Shown: positions 8,090 to 16,491 of the stretch, one piece after another
Position numbering within the stretch: position 1 is the stretch's first letter
Layout: each line of letters starts with the position of its first letter
Source: Poseidonibacter antarcticus
GTDB taxonomy: Bacteria; Campylobacterota; Campylobacteria; Campylobacterales; Arcobacteraceae
DNA: 64,000 bases
Reading direction: 5' to 3'
Assembly (NCBI RefSeq): GCF_003667345.1
Contig: NZ_RCWF01000004.1
Coordinates: 125,674-189,673 of the forward strand
Made by a program: the position numbers and the translations under genes
The notes under the pieces: model-generated
The model's database searches: none
What the model saw: the letters and a program-made list of their open reading frames with translations, nothing else
What the model was told of the DNA's origin: nothing

Positions 8090-9385
8090 ATGAAAAAAAT
8101 CAAAAATAAACTTTTAACTGTTTCAATTCCTATTTTATTACTTATAATTGCATCATTTTATATCACTTCGCAATTTATACAACCAAGTCCTAAAAAAGAG
8201 TTTACAATTGCAACTGGTTCTAAAAATGGACAATACTATAAGACTGCTTTATTATATAAGGAAATATTAGAAAAACAAAAAGTAAAAGTGAATATTCTAA
8301 CTTCAAATGGATCCATTGATAATCTTAATTTAATTGAAAATAAAAAAGCTGATATGGCTTTTATCCAAAATGGTATTGATTACACAGAAAAAAATGTTTC
8401 AATAAAATCAATAGCTTCAACAAACTACGAACCTTTATGGATTTTTTACAAAAATGAAGGTTTTCAAATGGATTATATCCTTCAGTTAATTTCTAAGAAA
8501 ATATCCATAGGAGGAGAAGGAAGTGGTACTTTTGATTTAGCATCAAAAATATTATCAGATAATGAAATAAATAAAAATAACTCTAAACTATATAATTATT
8601 CAACACAAGAGGCAAAAAAGAAGTTATTAAAAGGAGATATTGATGCAATGTTCCTTGTTATATCACCTAATTCATCAATAGTAAAAGAGTTGCTAGAAAA
8701 CCCTAATATAAATTTATTTTCTTTTAAAAGAGCAAAAGCTTATAGTAGAAAATACAACTTTTTAGAATCTACACCTCTTTATGAAGGGACAATTGATTTA
8801 TATAAAAACTTACCATCTGAAAATATAAATTTATTATCAACAACTGCTACATTGGTTATAAGAAATGACTTTTCAGAAGAATTAACAAGACTTGTTTTAA
8901 AAAGTATAAAAGATATTCATGATAAAAAAGGTCTTTTTGAAAAAGAAAACCAATTTCCAAACTTGGATAATATTACAATTGAAGCAAATGAAGAAGCTCT
9001 AAGATATTATACTTATGGAGATACATGGCTAGAAAAGATATTTCCCTACTGGATTGCTTCAAATCTTGATAGGTTAAAAATACTTTTAATTCCTTTGATT
9101 ACACTTATGATTCCTCTTTTAAAAGGTGGTTTTCCACTTTATAGATGGAGTATTAGATCAAAAATATATAGATGGTACGATGAAGTTCAAGGACTTGATT
9201 TATCATTAGAGGGCTTAAAAACTAAAGAGGAACTAAAAAGAAAACTACTAGAAATTGAAGAATTAAAAAAAGAGATAAAAGATGAGACAAAAGTTCCACT
9301 ATCATATATGGGTGAATACTATGATTTAATTATGCATATTGAACTTATAATCTCAAAAATAAATCTAAAAATCACTACTAATTAA
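8090..9385 (+). CDS. TAXI-family TRAP-type solute-binding protein, membrane anchored
   Basis: This 431-aa protein has an N-terminal membrane segment (about 8-27) and a TAXI domain (about 37-290, with 'FTIATGSKNGQYYKTA' and 'ADMAFIQNGID'). A second hydrophobic segment follows near 328-350 ('LLIPLITLMIPLLKGG'), then a cytoplasmic charged tail. TAXI proteins normally deliver solutes such as glutamate to TRAP membrane subunits. No TRAP permease gene lies beside it, and the C-terminal membrane anchor makes it unlike a free periplasmic binding protein. It may be a sensor or scaffold rather than a transporter part; the ligand is unknown. Confidence 0.8.
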   Translation: MKKIKNKLLTVSIPILLLIIASFYITSQFIQPSPKKEFTIATGSKNGQYYKTALLYKEILEKQKVKVNILTSNGSIDNLNLIENKKADMAFIQNGIDYTEKNVSIKSIASTNYEPLWIFYKNEGFQMDYILQLISKKISIGGEGSGTFDLASKILSDNEINKNNSKLYNYSTQEAKKKLLKGDIDAMFLVISPNSSIVKELLENPNINLFSFKRAKAYSRKYNFLESTPLYEGTIDLYKNLPSENINLLSTTATLVIRNDFSEELTRLVLKSIKDIHDKKGLFEKENQFPNLDNITIEANEEALRYYTYGDTWLEKIFPYWIASNLDRLKILLIPLITLMIPLLKGGFPLYRWSIRSKIYRWYDEVQGLDLSLEGLKTKEELKRKLLEIEELKKEIKDETKVPLSYMGEYYDLIMHIELIISKINLKITTN

Positions 9386-9401
9386 TTTTAGGAACTTTAG
9401 A

Positions 9402-9407
9402 TATAAT
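9402..9407 (+). promoter_or_regulatory. Probable -10 box of trpS
   Basis: TATAAT lies 28 bp before the TTG start of trpS, just after the stop of the TAXI gene. Confidence 0.4.
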
Positions 9408-9434
9408 GACAAAAAAAACATAAGGAAGTAAATT

Positions 9435-10400
9435 TTGAGAATTTTATCGGGTATTCAACCATCAGGAATTATTCATATAGGAAACTATTTTGGAATGATT
9501 AAAAAGATGATTGAATCTCAAAATGACGGAGAATTATTTGCGTTTATTGCATCTTATCATGCATTAACATCAGTAAAGGATAAAGAATTTTTAGAAACAA
9601 ATACTTTTGAAGCAGCGGTTAACTTTTTAGCTTTAGGAATGGATCCAGAGAAATCAACATTTTGGGTACAGCACCATGTAAAAGAAGTACTAGAACTTTA
9701 CTGGATATTATCAAATAATACTTCAATGGGATTACTAGAACGTGCTCATTCATATAAAGATAAAACTTCAAAAGGAATAAGTGCAAATCATGGACTATTT
9801 TCTTATCCTGTATTAATGGCAGCAGATATTTTGGTATTTGATTCAAATATAGTACCAGTTGGAAAAGACCAAATTCAACATGTAGAAATGGCAAGAGATA
9901 TTGCAAATTCTATTAATCACGCATACAAAGAAGAGCTTTTTGTATTGCCACAAGCAAAAGTGGATGAAGTAGTTGCAACAGTTCCTGGAACTGATGGAGC
10001 TAAAATGTCTAAGTCTTATGGAAATACTATTGATATGTTTAATACAAAAAAGAAAATCAAAAAACAAGTAATGGGAATTGTAACAGATTCAAAAGGACTT
10101 GATGATGTTAAACAATGGGAAGATAATAATATCTATAAAATATCTGAATTATTTATGAATGAAGGTGAATTAAAAGATTTACAAAAAAGATTTGAAACAC
10201 CAGGTGAAGGTTATGGACATTTCAAGATAACATTACTTGAAAAAATCAATAACTATTTTGAACCGTATGAAGAAAAAAGAGCTCATTTATTAGAAAATCC
10301 TAAAGAAGTACATGAGATTTTAGCTTTTGGAGCTTCTAAAGCTTCTAAAATTGCTAGTGAAAAAATGAGAATTATTAGAGATGCAGTAGGTTTAATATAA
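9435..10400 (+). CDS. trpS: Tryptophanyl-tRNA synthetase
   Basis: This 321-aa class I synthetase charges tRNA-Trp with tryptophan. The HIGH-type motif is 'HIGN' at residues 14-17 and the KMSKS loop is exact at 190-194. It starts with TTG behind AAGGA; no ATG is better placed and the protein begins 'MRILSGIQPSG', as is usual for the family. A strong hairpin follows the stop. Confidence 0.96.
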   Translation: MRILSGIQPSGIIHIGNYFGMIKKMIESQNDGELFAFIASYHALTSVKDKEFLETNTFEAAVNFLALGMDPEKSTFWVQHHVKEVLELYWILSNNTSMGLLERAHSYKDKTSKGISANHGLFSYPVLMAADILVFDSNIVPVGKDQIQHVEMARDIANSINHAYKEELFVLPQAKVDEVVATVPGTDGAKMSKSYGNTIDMFNTKKKIKKQVMGIVTDSKGLDDVKQWEDNNIYKISELFMNEGELKDLQKRFETPGEGYGHFKITLLEKINNYFEPYEEKRAHLLENPKEVHEILAFGASKASKIASEKMRIIRDAVGLI

Positions 10401-10432
10401 TATAAAAGAGATTTTCTCTTTTATATTTTTTT
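10401..10432. terminator. Bidirectional terminator between trpS and a methyltransferase gene
   Basis: TATAAAAGAGA and TCTCTTTTATA form an 11-bp stem with a TTT loop and a T-run. It overlaps the last codons of the minus-strand methyltransferase gene. Confidence 0.75.
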
Positions 10433-11116
10433 ACAAATAAAGATTAATTTATCAGCATCTTCATCGCTGTGTAAATTAAACTCTCTTATTTCTTGAATTT
10501 CAAAGTTACATTTTTTTAATAATTTACTTAAAAACTCTTTTGAGTGATATTCTTGAATAATACTATCTTTTTCTTTTTTATATAAACCATCTTTATTTTT
10601 TTCAAAAAGTGTTATATCTGTTTGAAGTTTATTTTCTTCAAAAATCGCATCAATTCCTATAAATCTATCATCACTATCAATAGTTATACATCCTTGAGCA
10701 ATATTATCAAATCCAAAGTGTGAATTTACATCAAAGATAAAATATCCACCTTCATTTAAAACAAGGTTTGTTTCACTTATAAAAGTTTCTAAACCTTCAC
10801 TTGGAATATAGTTTAATACATCAAAAATAGCTGTTGCACAATCATATTTTTCTTTTACATCACAAAGTGTAATAGCTTTTGCATTTAAGTTTTTTTGCTC
10901 ACAAACTTTTATTTGTTCAACACTTAAATCAATTCCAAATGCTGTTTTATTATTGATTTTTAGATTATCTAAAAAATATCCTTGACCACATCCAATATCA
11001 ATAATATTATCAAGTTCATTCATCATTACAAATGCCATAAACTCTTTGTGTAAAGTATAAACCTCATCTTCAAAATCTAAGAAAGGTTCAACTTTTGAAT
11101 ATAATTCTAGACCCAT
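10421..11116 (-). CDS. Class I SAM-dependent methyltransferase
   Basis: This 231-aa cytoplasmic protein has a Rossmann methyltransferase fold. The SAM-binding motif I is 'IIDIGCGQGYFLDNL' near residue 38, the acidic 'GIDLSVEQI' follows and motif IV is 'CATAIFDVLNYIP'. The substrate cannot be told. Its start touches the hisG stop codon, so it is the last gene of the run 110-aa protein-coaX-hisG-methyltransferase. Confidence 0.85.
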   Translation of the reverse strand: MGLELYSKVEPFLDFEDEVYTLHKEFMAFVMMNELDNIIDIGCGQGYFLDNLKINNKTAFGIDLSVEQIKVCEQKNLNAKAITLCDVKEKYDCATAIFDVLNYIPSEGLETFISETNLVLNEGGYFIFDVNSHFGFDNIAQGCITIDSDDRFIGIDAIFEENKLQTDITLFEKNKDGLYKKEKDSIIQEYHSKEFLSKLLKKCNFEIQEIREFNLHSDEDADKLIFICKKI

Positions 11117-11724
11117 TATAATTGTGCTTCTATCTTTTCTTTTAAATTTAAGATTAAATCTTTTTTAGCATAAAATGAATTTTTATTAGCAATTAAATGT
11201 GCGCTACTTTCCATAATAGTAGGACCTACTTCAAGTCCATTTTGCTTCATTGTTTCACCAGTTTCTACAATATCAACAATGCAATCAGAAAGATTAACTA
11301 AAGGTGCTAATTCAATTGAACCATACAGTTTAATAATATCAACAGCCATTGCTTTTTCTTCAAAATATCTTTTTGCAATTTTTTCGTGTTTTGTAGCAAC
11401 TGTAATTTTACTTTTAGTCATATCAAGTTTTTCACCTTTTCTTAGACCAAAAGCAACTTTACATTTTCCTAATTGTAAATCAAGAAGTTTAATTAAATCG
11501 TATTCTTTTTCTTCAAGAACATCAAGTCCTACTACACCTAAATCAGCAGCACCATGCATTACATACGTTGGAACATCTTGATTTCTAACATTTAAAAATC
11601 TAAATCCAGCTTTTTCAAGTATTAACTTTCTATCTTCAAAAACAAACTTTTCTTCAAAAGCAGCTTCAAATTTATCCAAAGTTTCCTTTGCTATTCTTCC
11701 CTTAGGCAATGCAATTGTTAGCAT
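11116..11724 (-). CDS. hisG: ATP phosphoribosyltransferase, short form
   Basis: This 202-aa enzyme joins ATP and PRPP in the first step of histidine synthesis. It carries the family pattern 'TIALPKGRIAKET', 'GAADLGVVGLDVL' and the PRPP-loop region 'CIVDIVETGETMKQNGL'. It ends where the short form ends and has no C-terminal regulatory domain. Short-form HisG is known to need HisZ, which is not in this window. I chose ATG 11724 (AGGA spaced six bases) over the TTG one codon upstream. It overlaps the coaX end by 23 bp. Confidence 0.94.
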   Translation of the reverse strand: MLTIALPKGRIAKETLDKFEAAFEEKFVFEDRKLILEKAGFRFLNVRNQDVPTYVMHGAADLGVVGLDVLEEKEYDLIKLLDLQLGKCKVAFGLRKGEKLDMTKSKITVATKHEKIAKRYFEEKAMAVDIIKLYGSIELAPLVNLSDCIVDIVETGETMKQNGLEVGPTIMESSAHLIANKNSFYAKKDLILNLKEKIEAQL

Positions 11725-12337
11725 CAATAATCCTTTTCATATTTTCAAATATTAAATCTTTTTTATATACACTATTTTCAAAATATCCACTTAATAACTT
11801 TCCATCTCCACCTGTAAATATAATATTTTTATTTTTGCTCACTTCTTTGATGGGTAAAATGATAGATTTCATCATGGCATATTGTATAGCGTCTTTTGTT
11901 TGAAGCGGTATTTTATCTAAATTTATATCTTTTTCAAAATCAAATTTTAATTTTTTAGAAATTTTAGGATAAGTTTCGCTAAATGCTCTAAACCCTGGCA
12001 ATATAAAACCACCTTTATGCTTGCCTTTTTTCATAATATCAACTGTTATTGCACTTCCTGCATCAACAATTATTTCATCTTCACAAAATACACATGCAAT
12101 AGCTCTATCTGCGCCTAATCCTTGATATTGTGTTTCAAATTCTAAAACTTCTGTAATATCTTTGGCTTGAGGATTTATATCTAAAAGTTTTAACGTAGCT
12201 TTGTTATTAACTGATACATAATAAATATCATTTGTAAAAGAAGGTATTTCTTTATCAATATCATATTTTTTATGTTTTCCATTTATCAAAAAATGGAAAG
12301 TTGAATTTCCTATATCACATAAAATCAATATAAACAC
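11702..12337 (-). CDS. coaX: Type III pantothenate kinase
   Basis: This 211-aa enzyme phosphorylates pantothenate in the first step of coenzyme A synthesis. It has the ASKHA-fold motifs of CoaX: 'DIGNS' at residues 8-12, 'GADRA' at 75-79 and 'DAGSAITVD' at 92-100. It starts at GTG 12337 inside the end of the preceding gene and overlaps hisG at its own end, so translation of the three genes is probably coupled. The type III form is shorter than many homologs of about 250 residues, as is common in this phylum. Confidence 0.93.
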   Translation of the reverse strand: MFILILCDIGNSTFHFLINGKHKKYDIDKEIPSFTNDIYYVSVNNKATLKLLDINPQAKDITEVLEFETQYQGLGADRAIACVFCEDEIIVDAGSAITVDIMKKGKHKGGFILPGFRAFSETYPKISKKLKFDFEKDINLDKIPLQTKDAIQYAMMKSIILPIKEVSKNKNIIFTGGDGKLLSGYFENSVYKKDLIFENMKRIIDANNCIA

Positions 12338-12647
12338 TCCATTTGTTTTCTTTTAAGTAGGCTTTTGCTTTTGAGCATAAAGGACTTGATACTAATAAAA
12401 TTTTTTTCTTAAAATTATGTTCTAAGTGATTTGATAACTTATCGCAAAGTGCCATTAAATCATCTGCATTTTTTCTTATAAATCTACTTTTTGAATCTAC
12501 TATGAATATTGCATAATATTTTGAATCTACAGAAGTTGCATTATAAATTTTTATTTTTTTTCTTGAACCTAACTCTTTTGGAATTGTTTCATTTATTTGC
12601 TTAAATATAATATCTTTTTTTGTGAAATATGTAGTAAGTTCTTTCAA
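12315..12647 (-). CDS. Conserved hypothetical protein, about 110 aa
   Basis: I place the start at TTG 12647 because AAAAGG lies six bases before it; the open frame extends 11 codons further upstream. The protein is basic and soluble, with a beta-rich centre ('SKYYAIFIVDSKSRFI') and a helical stretch ('LMALCDKLSNHL'). I do not recognise the family. It overlaps coaX by 23 bp and so leads the coaX-hisG-methyltransferase run. Confidence 0.65.
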   Translation of the reverse strand: MKELTTYFTKKDIIFKQINETIPKELGSRKKIKIYNATSVDSKYYAIFIVDSKSRFIRKNADDLMALCDKLSNHLEHNFKKKILLVSSPLCSKAKAYLKENKWSVYIDFM

Positions 12648-12742
12648 TTTGTGCCTTTTAATTAAAAAAGAGTATATCAAATTAAGACTTTTATCTACTT
12701 ATTATTTTTTATACAAATAATTAACAAATTATTACAGCTTTT

Positions 12743-12751
12743 TGCTATAAT
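12743..12751 (+). promoter_or_regulatory. Extended -10 promoter of the ThrE pair
   Basis: TGCTATAAT is a perfect extended -10 box 29 bp before the first exporter gene. Confidence 0.55.
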
Positions 12752-12779
12752 TCGAAAAATTATCTATAAATGAAGTATT

Positions 12780-13553
12780 ATGTCAGAAATAACTAATCAA
12801 GAACAAACAAAAATTACTAGAGTACTTATTAAATCAGCAGCAATAATGTTAGAGTATGGAGCTGAAAGTATCTTAATAGAACAAACAGCCCAAAGACTAG
12901 GTAAAGCATTAGGCGTTGACTCTGTAGAGATGTCTTTAATTCCATCTGCTATTGTTTTAACTACATTAAATAATAACCATTCAGTAACTACAACAAGAAG
13001 TATTCATCACAAACCAATTAATATGTCAATAGTTTGTGTTATTCAAATGATGGTTATCGAAGTTGAAAAAAATAAACATGATTTTCAATACGTAAATGAA
13101 ACAATCAAAAATATAACACCAAATCTTTATAATAGATGGCTAATTGTTTTTATGGTTGGATTTGCCTGTGCATCTTTTGCTATTTTACAAGGTGGAGATG
13201 TTAGTGCATTTTTTATTACTTTTATAGTTGCATGTATTGCTATGTTTATTAGACAAGAATTAAATAAAAAAAGATTTATGATGATTCTAACTTTTGGTAT
13301 TACATCTTTTCTTGCCACAATTTTAGGAAGTAGTATAATGCTTTTTCAACATACAGACACGCCAAATATTGTTTTAGCTTCTAGTGTATTGCTTTTAGTT
13401 CCTGGTTTCCCTTTTATAAACTCTTTTTTAGATGCACTAAAAGGTTATTTGAGTATGGGTTGGGGACGTTGGCTACAAGCTACAATATTAACAGTTGCAT
13501 CTTCAATGGGTATTGTTTTAGCAATGTCTGTTTTAAATATAAAAGGTTGGTAA
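12780..13553 (+). CDS. Threonine/serine exporter, ThrE large part
   Basis: This 257-aa membrane protein matches the N-terminal cytoplasmic domain plus first membrane block of ThrE (DUF1212). The soluble part (about 1-115) contains 'LLEYGAESILIEQTAQRLG'-like ThrE features such as 'EYGAESILIEQT' and 'VEMSLIPSAIVLT'. Five or so membrane helices follow, with 'LVPGFPFINSFLDALKGY'. The partner gene starts one base after its stop codon. Together they equal a full-length ThrE, which exports threonine and serine by proton exchange. Confidence 0.85.
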   Translation: MSEITNQEQTKITRVLIKSAAIMLEYGAESILIEQTAQRLGKALGVDSVEMSLIPSAIVLTTLNNNHSVTTTRSIHHKPINMSIVCVIQMMVIEVEKNKHDFQYVNETIKNITPNLYNRWLIVFMVGFACASFAILQGGDVSAFFITFIVACIAMFIRQELNKKRFMMILTFGITSFLATILGSSIMLFQHTDTPNIVLASSVLLLVPGFPFINSFLDALKGYLSMGWGRWLQATILTVASSMGIVLAMSVLNIKGW

Positions 13554-13554
13554 A

Positions 13555-14025
13555 ATGATGATTATTATATTAAATATCTTATTGAAATCTATTTTTGCAA
13601 GTGTTGCTTCAACTGGTTTTGCAATGCTTTTTAATGTTCCAAAAGCAACACTTAAATACTGTGCTTTAGGTGGAGGAATTACTTATATTATTAGAAATGT
13701 ATCTATGCAAATGGGTCTTTCAATTGTTTTATCAACATTTATAGCTGCAGCTTGTATTGGATTTATTACATTAAAATGGTCAAAAAAGTTTTTAGTTCCT
13801 CGACCTGTTTATTCAGTTGCTTCTATTATTCCTATGATTCCTGGGACCTTTGCATTTACAGCTATGATTTCTCTAGTTGATATGAATACGCATGGTGTTA
13901 CTCCTGAATTAATAGAAATATTTATTGAAAATGCTTTAAAAGCCTTATCTATTTTAGGTGCAATTACATTTGGATTGGCACTTACTTCTTTATATTATAT
14001 GAGATTAAATAGACCTGTTGTTTGA
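13555..14025 (+). CDS. Threonine/serine exporter, ThrE small part
   Basis: This 156-aa membrane protein with about four helices corresponds to the C-terminal half of ThrE (DUF3815, ThrE_2). 'VASIIPMIPGTFAFTAMISL' repeats the conserved pattern of the first half. It lies one base behind the larger subunit gene and is clearly co-translated. A two-gene ThrE is common in proteobacteria, so this is not a frameshift. Confidence 0.85.
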   Translation: MMIIILNILLKSIFASVASTGFAMLFNVPKATLKYCALGGGITYIIRNVSMQMGLSIVLSTFIAAACIGFITLKWSKKFLVPRPVYSVASIIPMIPGTFAFTAMISLVDMNTHGVTPELIEIFIENALKALSILGAITFGLALTSLYYMRLNRPVV

Positions 14026-14030
14026 TAATA

Positions 14031-14064
14031 TAGATAAATTAATTTTTTAAGATTAATTTATCTA
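14031..14064. terminator. Bidirectional terminator between ThrE pair and YjiH gene
   Basis: TAGATAAATTAAT and ATTAATTTATCTA form a perfect 13-bp stem with an 8-nt loop between two converging genes. Confidence 0.65.
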
Positions 14065-14080
14065 ATATTTTATATCATAA

Positions 14081-15493
14081 CTAAAATATTATATGTGCAA
14101 AAATTGCAATAATAGGTAGTGAAATAATAGTTCTTAAAAGAAAAATCATTAATAATTGAATAAAATTAACAGGTATTTTTGTACCTAAAATTAATCCTCC
14201 AACTTCTGACATATAAATTAATTGAGATACAGATAAACATGCTATTACAAATCTAGTTAGATCTGATTCAATAGATGCCCCAATAATTGCAGGTAAAAAC
14301 ATATCTGCAAAACCAACCATAATTGTTTTTGACATTTCTACAGCATCTGGAATATTAAGTAACTCAAGAAATGGAATAAATGGCATACCAAGGTAAGTAA
14401 ATAAGTCTGTTTCTTCTGCAACTATAAGTCCTAATGTACCAATAGCCATTACAACAGGTAATACTCCTATCCACATATCTAAAACATTTTTAAATCCATC
14501 ATTTAAAAATGAAAAGAAACTTGGACTTTTTTCTGCTCGTTGAGCTGCTTTTTGTAATCCATAAGTAAAAAGTGTTTTTCCTTTTGGAAGTGTTTCATGA
14601 TCTCTATCAAGATTATCTTTTATATAAACATTATCAATCTTAGATAAAGGCATTAAACGAGGTATAATAAAAGCACAAGCGATACCACATAAGGCAACAA
14701 CACCTACCATATGCATAAAATAGCTCTCAAGTTTAACTTGTGAAATAACAACCAAGCAAAAAGTAATTGATACAGCAGAGAAACTTGTTGCAATAACAGC
14801 GGCTTCTCTTTTTGTATAAAATCCACTTTCAAGTTGTTTATTTGTTAATAAAACACCAATAGTCCCATCACCCAACCAAGAAGTTAAACAATCCACTGAT
14901 GATCTACCTGGTAAACCAAATAAAGGTCTCATAACCTTACTTAACAATACTCCTACAAATTCTAATAAACCAAAATCAAGAATTAACGGTAATAATACTC
15001 CAGCTAAGAAAAATACTATAAATAAAACTGGCATTAAATCATTTAATAGTAAGCCTCCTGTATTACTTGAAAAAATGATTTCATAATCATATTTTAAATA
15101 AGTAACTAAAACAAAAAATGCACCAAGTACTCTAGTTGATGCCCAAAAAAGTGAAACATTAAATAAATTATTTAGAAATACATTTTTTATAATAAAAGAT
15201 GGTTTAAAAATCTTTGTATATAAAGTACCAACAAGAGTTGTCATTATCGAAATAACAACAAACAAAGGTAATAATTCACCTAGAAAAGATTGTATATAAT
15301 CTTTTATTACAGCAATAGGGATTGTAAATCCCTTAGCATAACTTACAAACTCACCATCAATGTATGCAAGAGGAAATATAAATATCATTATTCCAATCAT
15401 TGAAGGAATGAAAAACTTTAAAAATTTATTTGCAGTAAGAATATATTCTTTTTCTTCTAAGAACTGCGCTTGTGTATTAATATTTGATTTCAT
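14081..15493 (-). CDS. YjiH-family membrane protein (nucleoside-recognition/Gate domain)
   Basis: This 470-aa inner-membrane protein has about ten hydrophobic segments. It contains the Gate/nucleoside-recognition pattern 'LTSWLGDGTIGVLLTN' and, near the C-terminus, 'VGFADMFLPAIIG' and 'YMSEVGGLILGTKIPVN', all seen in YjiH proteins. Their transport function is not settled. Here it is the last gene after ornithine cyclodeaminase and arginase, with only 38 bp before it. I therefore infer a transporter for arginine, ornithine or a related breakdown product. Confidence 0.82.
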   Translation of the reverse strand: MKSNINTQAQFLEEKEYILTANKFLKFFIPSMIGIMIFIFPLAYIDGEFVSYAKGFTIPIAVIKDYIQSFLGELLPLFVVISIMTTLVGTLYTKIFKPSFIIKNVFLNNLFNVSLFWASTRVLGAFFVLVTYLKYDYEIIFSSNTGGLLLNDLMPVLFIVFFLAGVLLPLILDFGLLEFVGVLLSKVMRPLFGLPGRSSVDCLTSWLGDGTIGVLLTNKQLESGFYTKREAAVIATSFSAVSITFCLVVISQVKLESYFMHMVGVVALCGIACAFIIPRLMPLSKIDNVYIKDNLDRDHETLPKGKTLFTYGLQKAAQRAEKSPSFFSFLNDGFKNVLDMWIGVLPVVMAIGTLGLIVAEETDLFTYLGMPFIPFLELLNIPDAVEMSKTIMVGFADMFLPAIIGASIESDLTRFVIACLSVSQLIYMSEVGGLILGTKIPVNFIQLLMIFLLRTIISLPIIAIFAHIIF

Positions 15494-15531
15494 ATAATTT
15501 CCTTTTATTTTTAAACTAAATCATTAAAATA

Positions 15532-16491
15532 TTAATAATTGCTTAATAGAGAATGTGTAACTTTCTCTAGAATCTTAAATATTCGTGTAGAATCATCTTT
15601 TGAATTATTATAAAGTGGATTAATCTCTGCCATTTCCCAACAACATACTTTCTCATTCTTTATTAATTCTATATTCAACTGCATTGCCTGTTCATACGAT
15701 AATCCATTATTCGCTGGAGTTCCTGTTCCTGGCACATATAATGGATCAACACTATCTACATCAAATGAAACATATATATGGTCACAATATTCAAGCTTTT
15801 TAAATATCTCTTCTACTGTTGGTCCTATTCCTTTATGTGTTATTTCTTCTACTGTATATAAAGGTATTTTATGTTTTTTAATTAAGGCCATTTCTTCTTT
15901 TTGGTAATCTCTTACTGCACAAAAAACTATATTTTCAGTTTTTATTGATCCTTCATCTGAAGCCATAAATTTTAATTTATTCCAATATTCTATTTCTTTA
16001 TCTGTTAATTCATTCTTTTGACATTCTATATTATCTATTGCACAAGCCATGGCTAATGGCATTCCGTGCATATTTCCTGAACCACTTGTATATGGAGAAT
16101 GTATATCTGCATGTGCATCGATATATACAACTCCTATTTCTGAATTTGGATGTGCCATTTTTAGTCCATGCATTGTTCCTGCACAACTTGAGTGATCTCC
16201 TGCTAAAATAATTGGAAACTTTTTATCTTCTCTAAGTTCTTTAACTTTATATGCCAAACTTGAAATTATTGAATCAATTTTATCTGCATGTTTTGCATGT
16301 TTAAATTCAGATGCTATATCACTTTGATTCTCATCTCCAATACTTTCTATTTGTAATTTTTCATAATATTCAGAGTTTAATTCTTTTGAAGATTTTCTTA
16401 AAGCATCAATCCCTAAAGATGCTCCCTTTCTATGTCCTGCTATATCAGAATATACTTCTACTACTTTTACATTTTTTGATGTTTCTAACAT
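15532..16491 (-). CDS. rocF: Arginase (ureohydrolase family)
   Basis: This 319-aa enzyme would hydrolyse arginine to ornithine and urea in the cytoplasm. The manganese ligands of the ureohydrolase fold are all visible: 'GDH' at 98-100, 'DAHADIH' at 125-131 and 'DVDSVDP' at 244-250. Agmatinase is the other possibility, but the next-door ornithine cyclodeaminase favours arginase. The start ATG overlaps the stop of that gene (TAATG). No urease genes are in the window, so the fate of urea is unknown. Confidence 0.85.
   Translation of the reverse strand: MLETSKNVKVVEVYSDIAGHRKGASLGIDALRKSSKELNSEYYEKLQIESIGDENQSDIASEFKHAKHADKIDSIISSLAYKVKELREDKKFPIILAGDHSSCAGTMHGLKMAHPNSEIGVVYIDAHADIHSPYTSGSGNMHGMPLAMACAIDNIECQKNELTDKEIEYWNKLKFMASDEGSIKTENIVFCAVRDYQKEEMALIKKHKIPLYTVEEITHKGIGPTVEEIFKKLEYCDHIYVSFDVDSVDPLYVPGTGTPANNGLSYEQAMQLNIELIKNEKVCCWEMAEINPLYNNSKDDSTRIFKILEKVTHSLLSNY

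Noticed and set aside
10421-10432. Methyltransferase gene truncated by the trpS terminator
   Set aside because: The stop codon lies naturally in the shared hairpin; the protein has normal length and C-terminus.
12780-14025. Frameshifted ThrE exporter
   Set aside because: The two parts each have normal ends and spacing; split ThrE is a normal arrangement in many bacteria.
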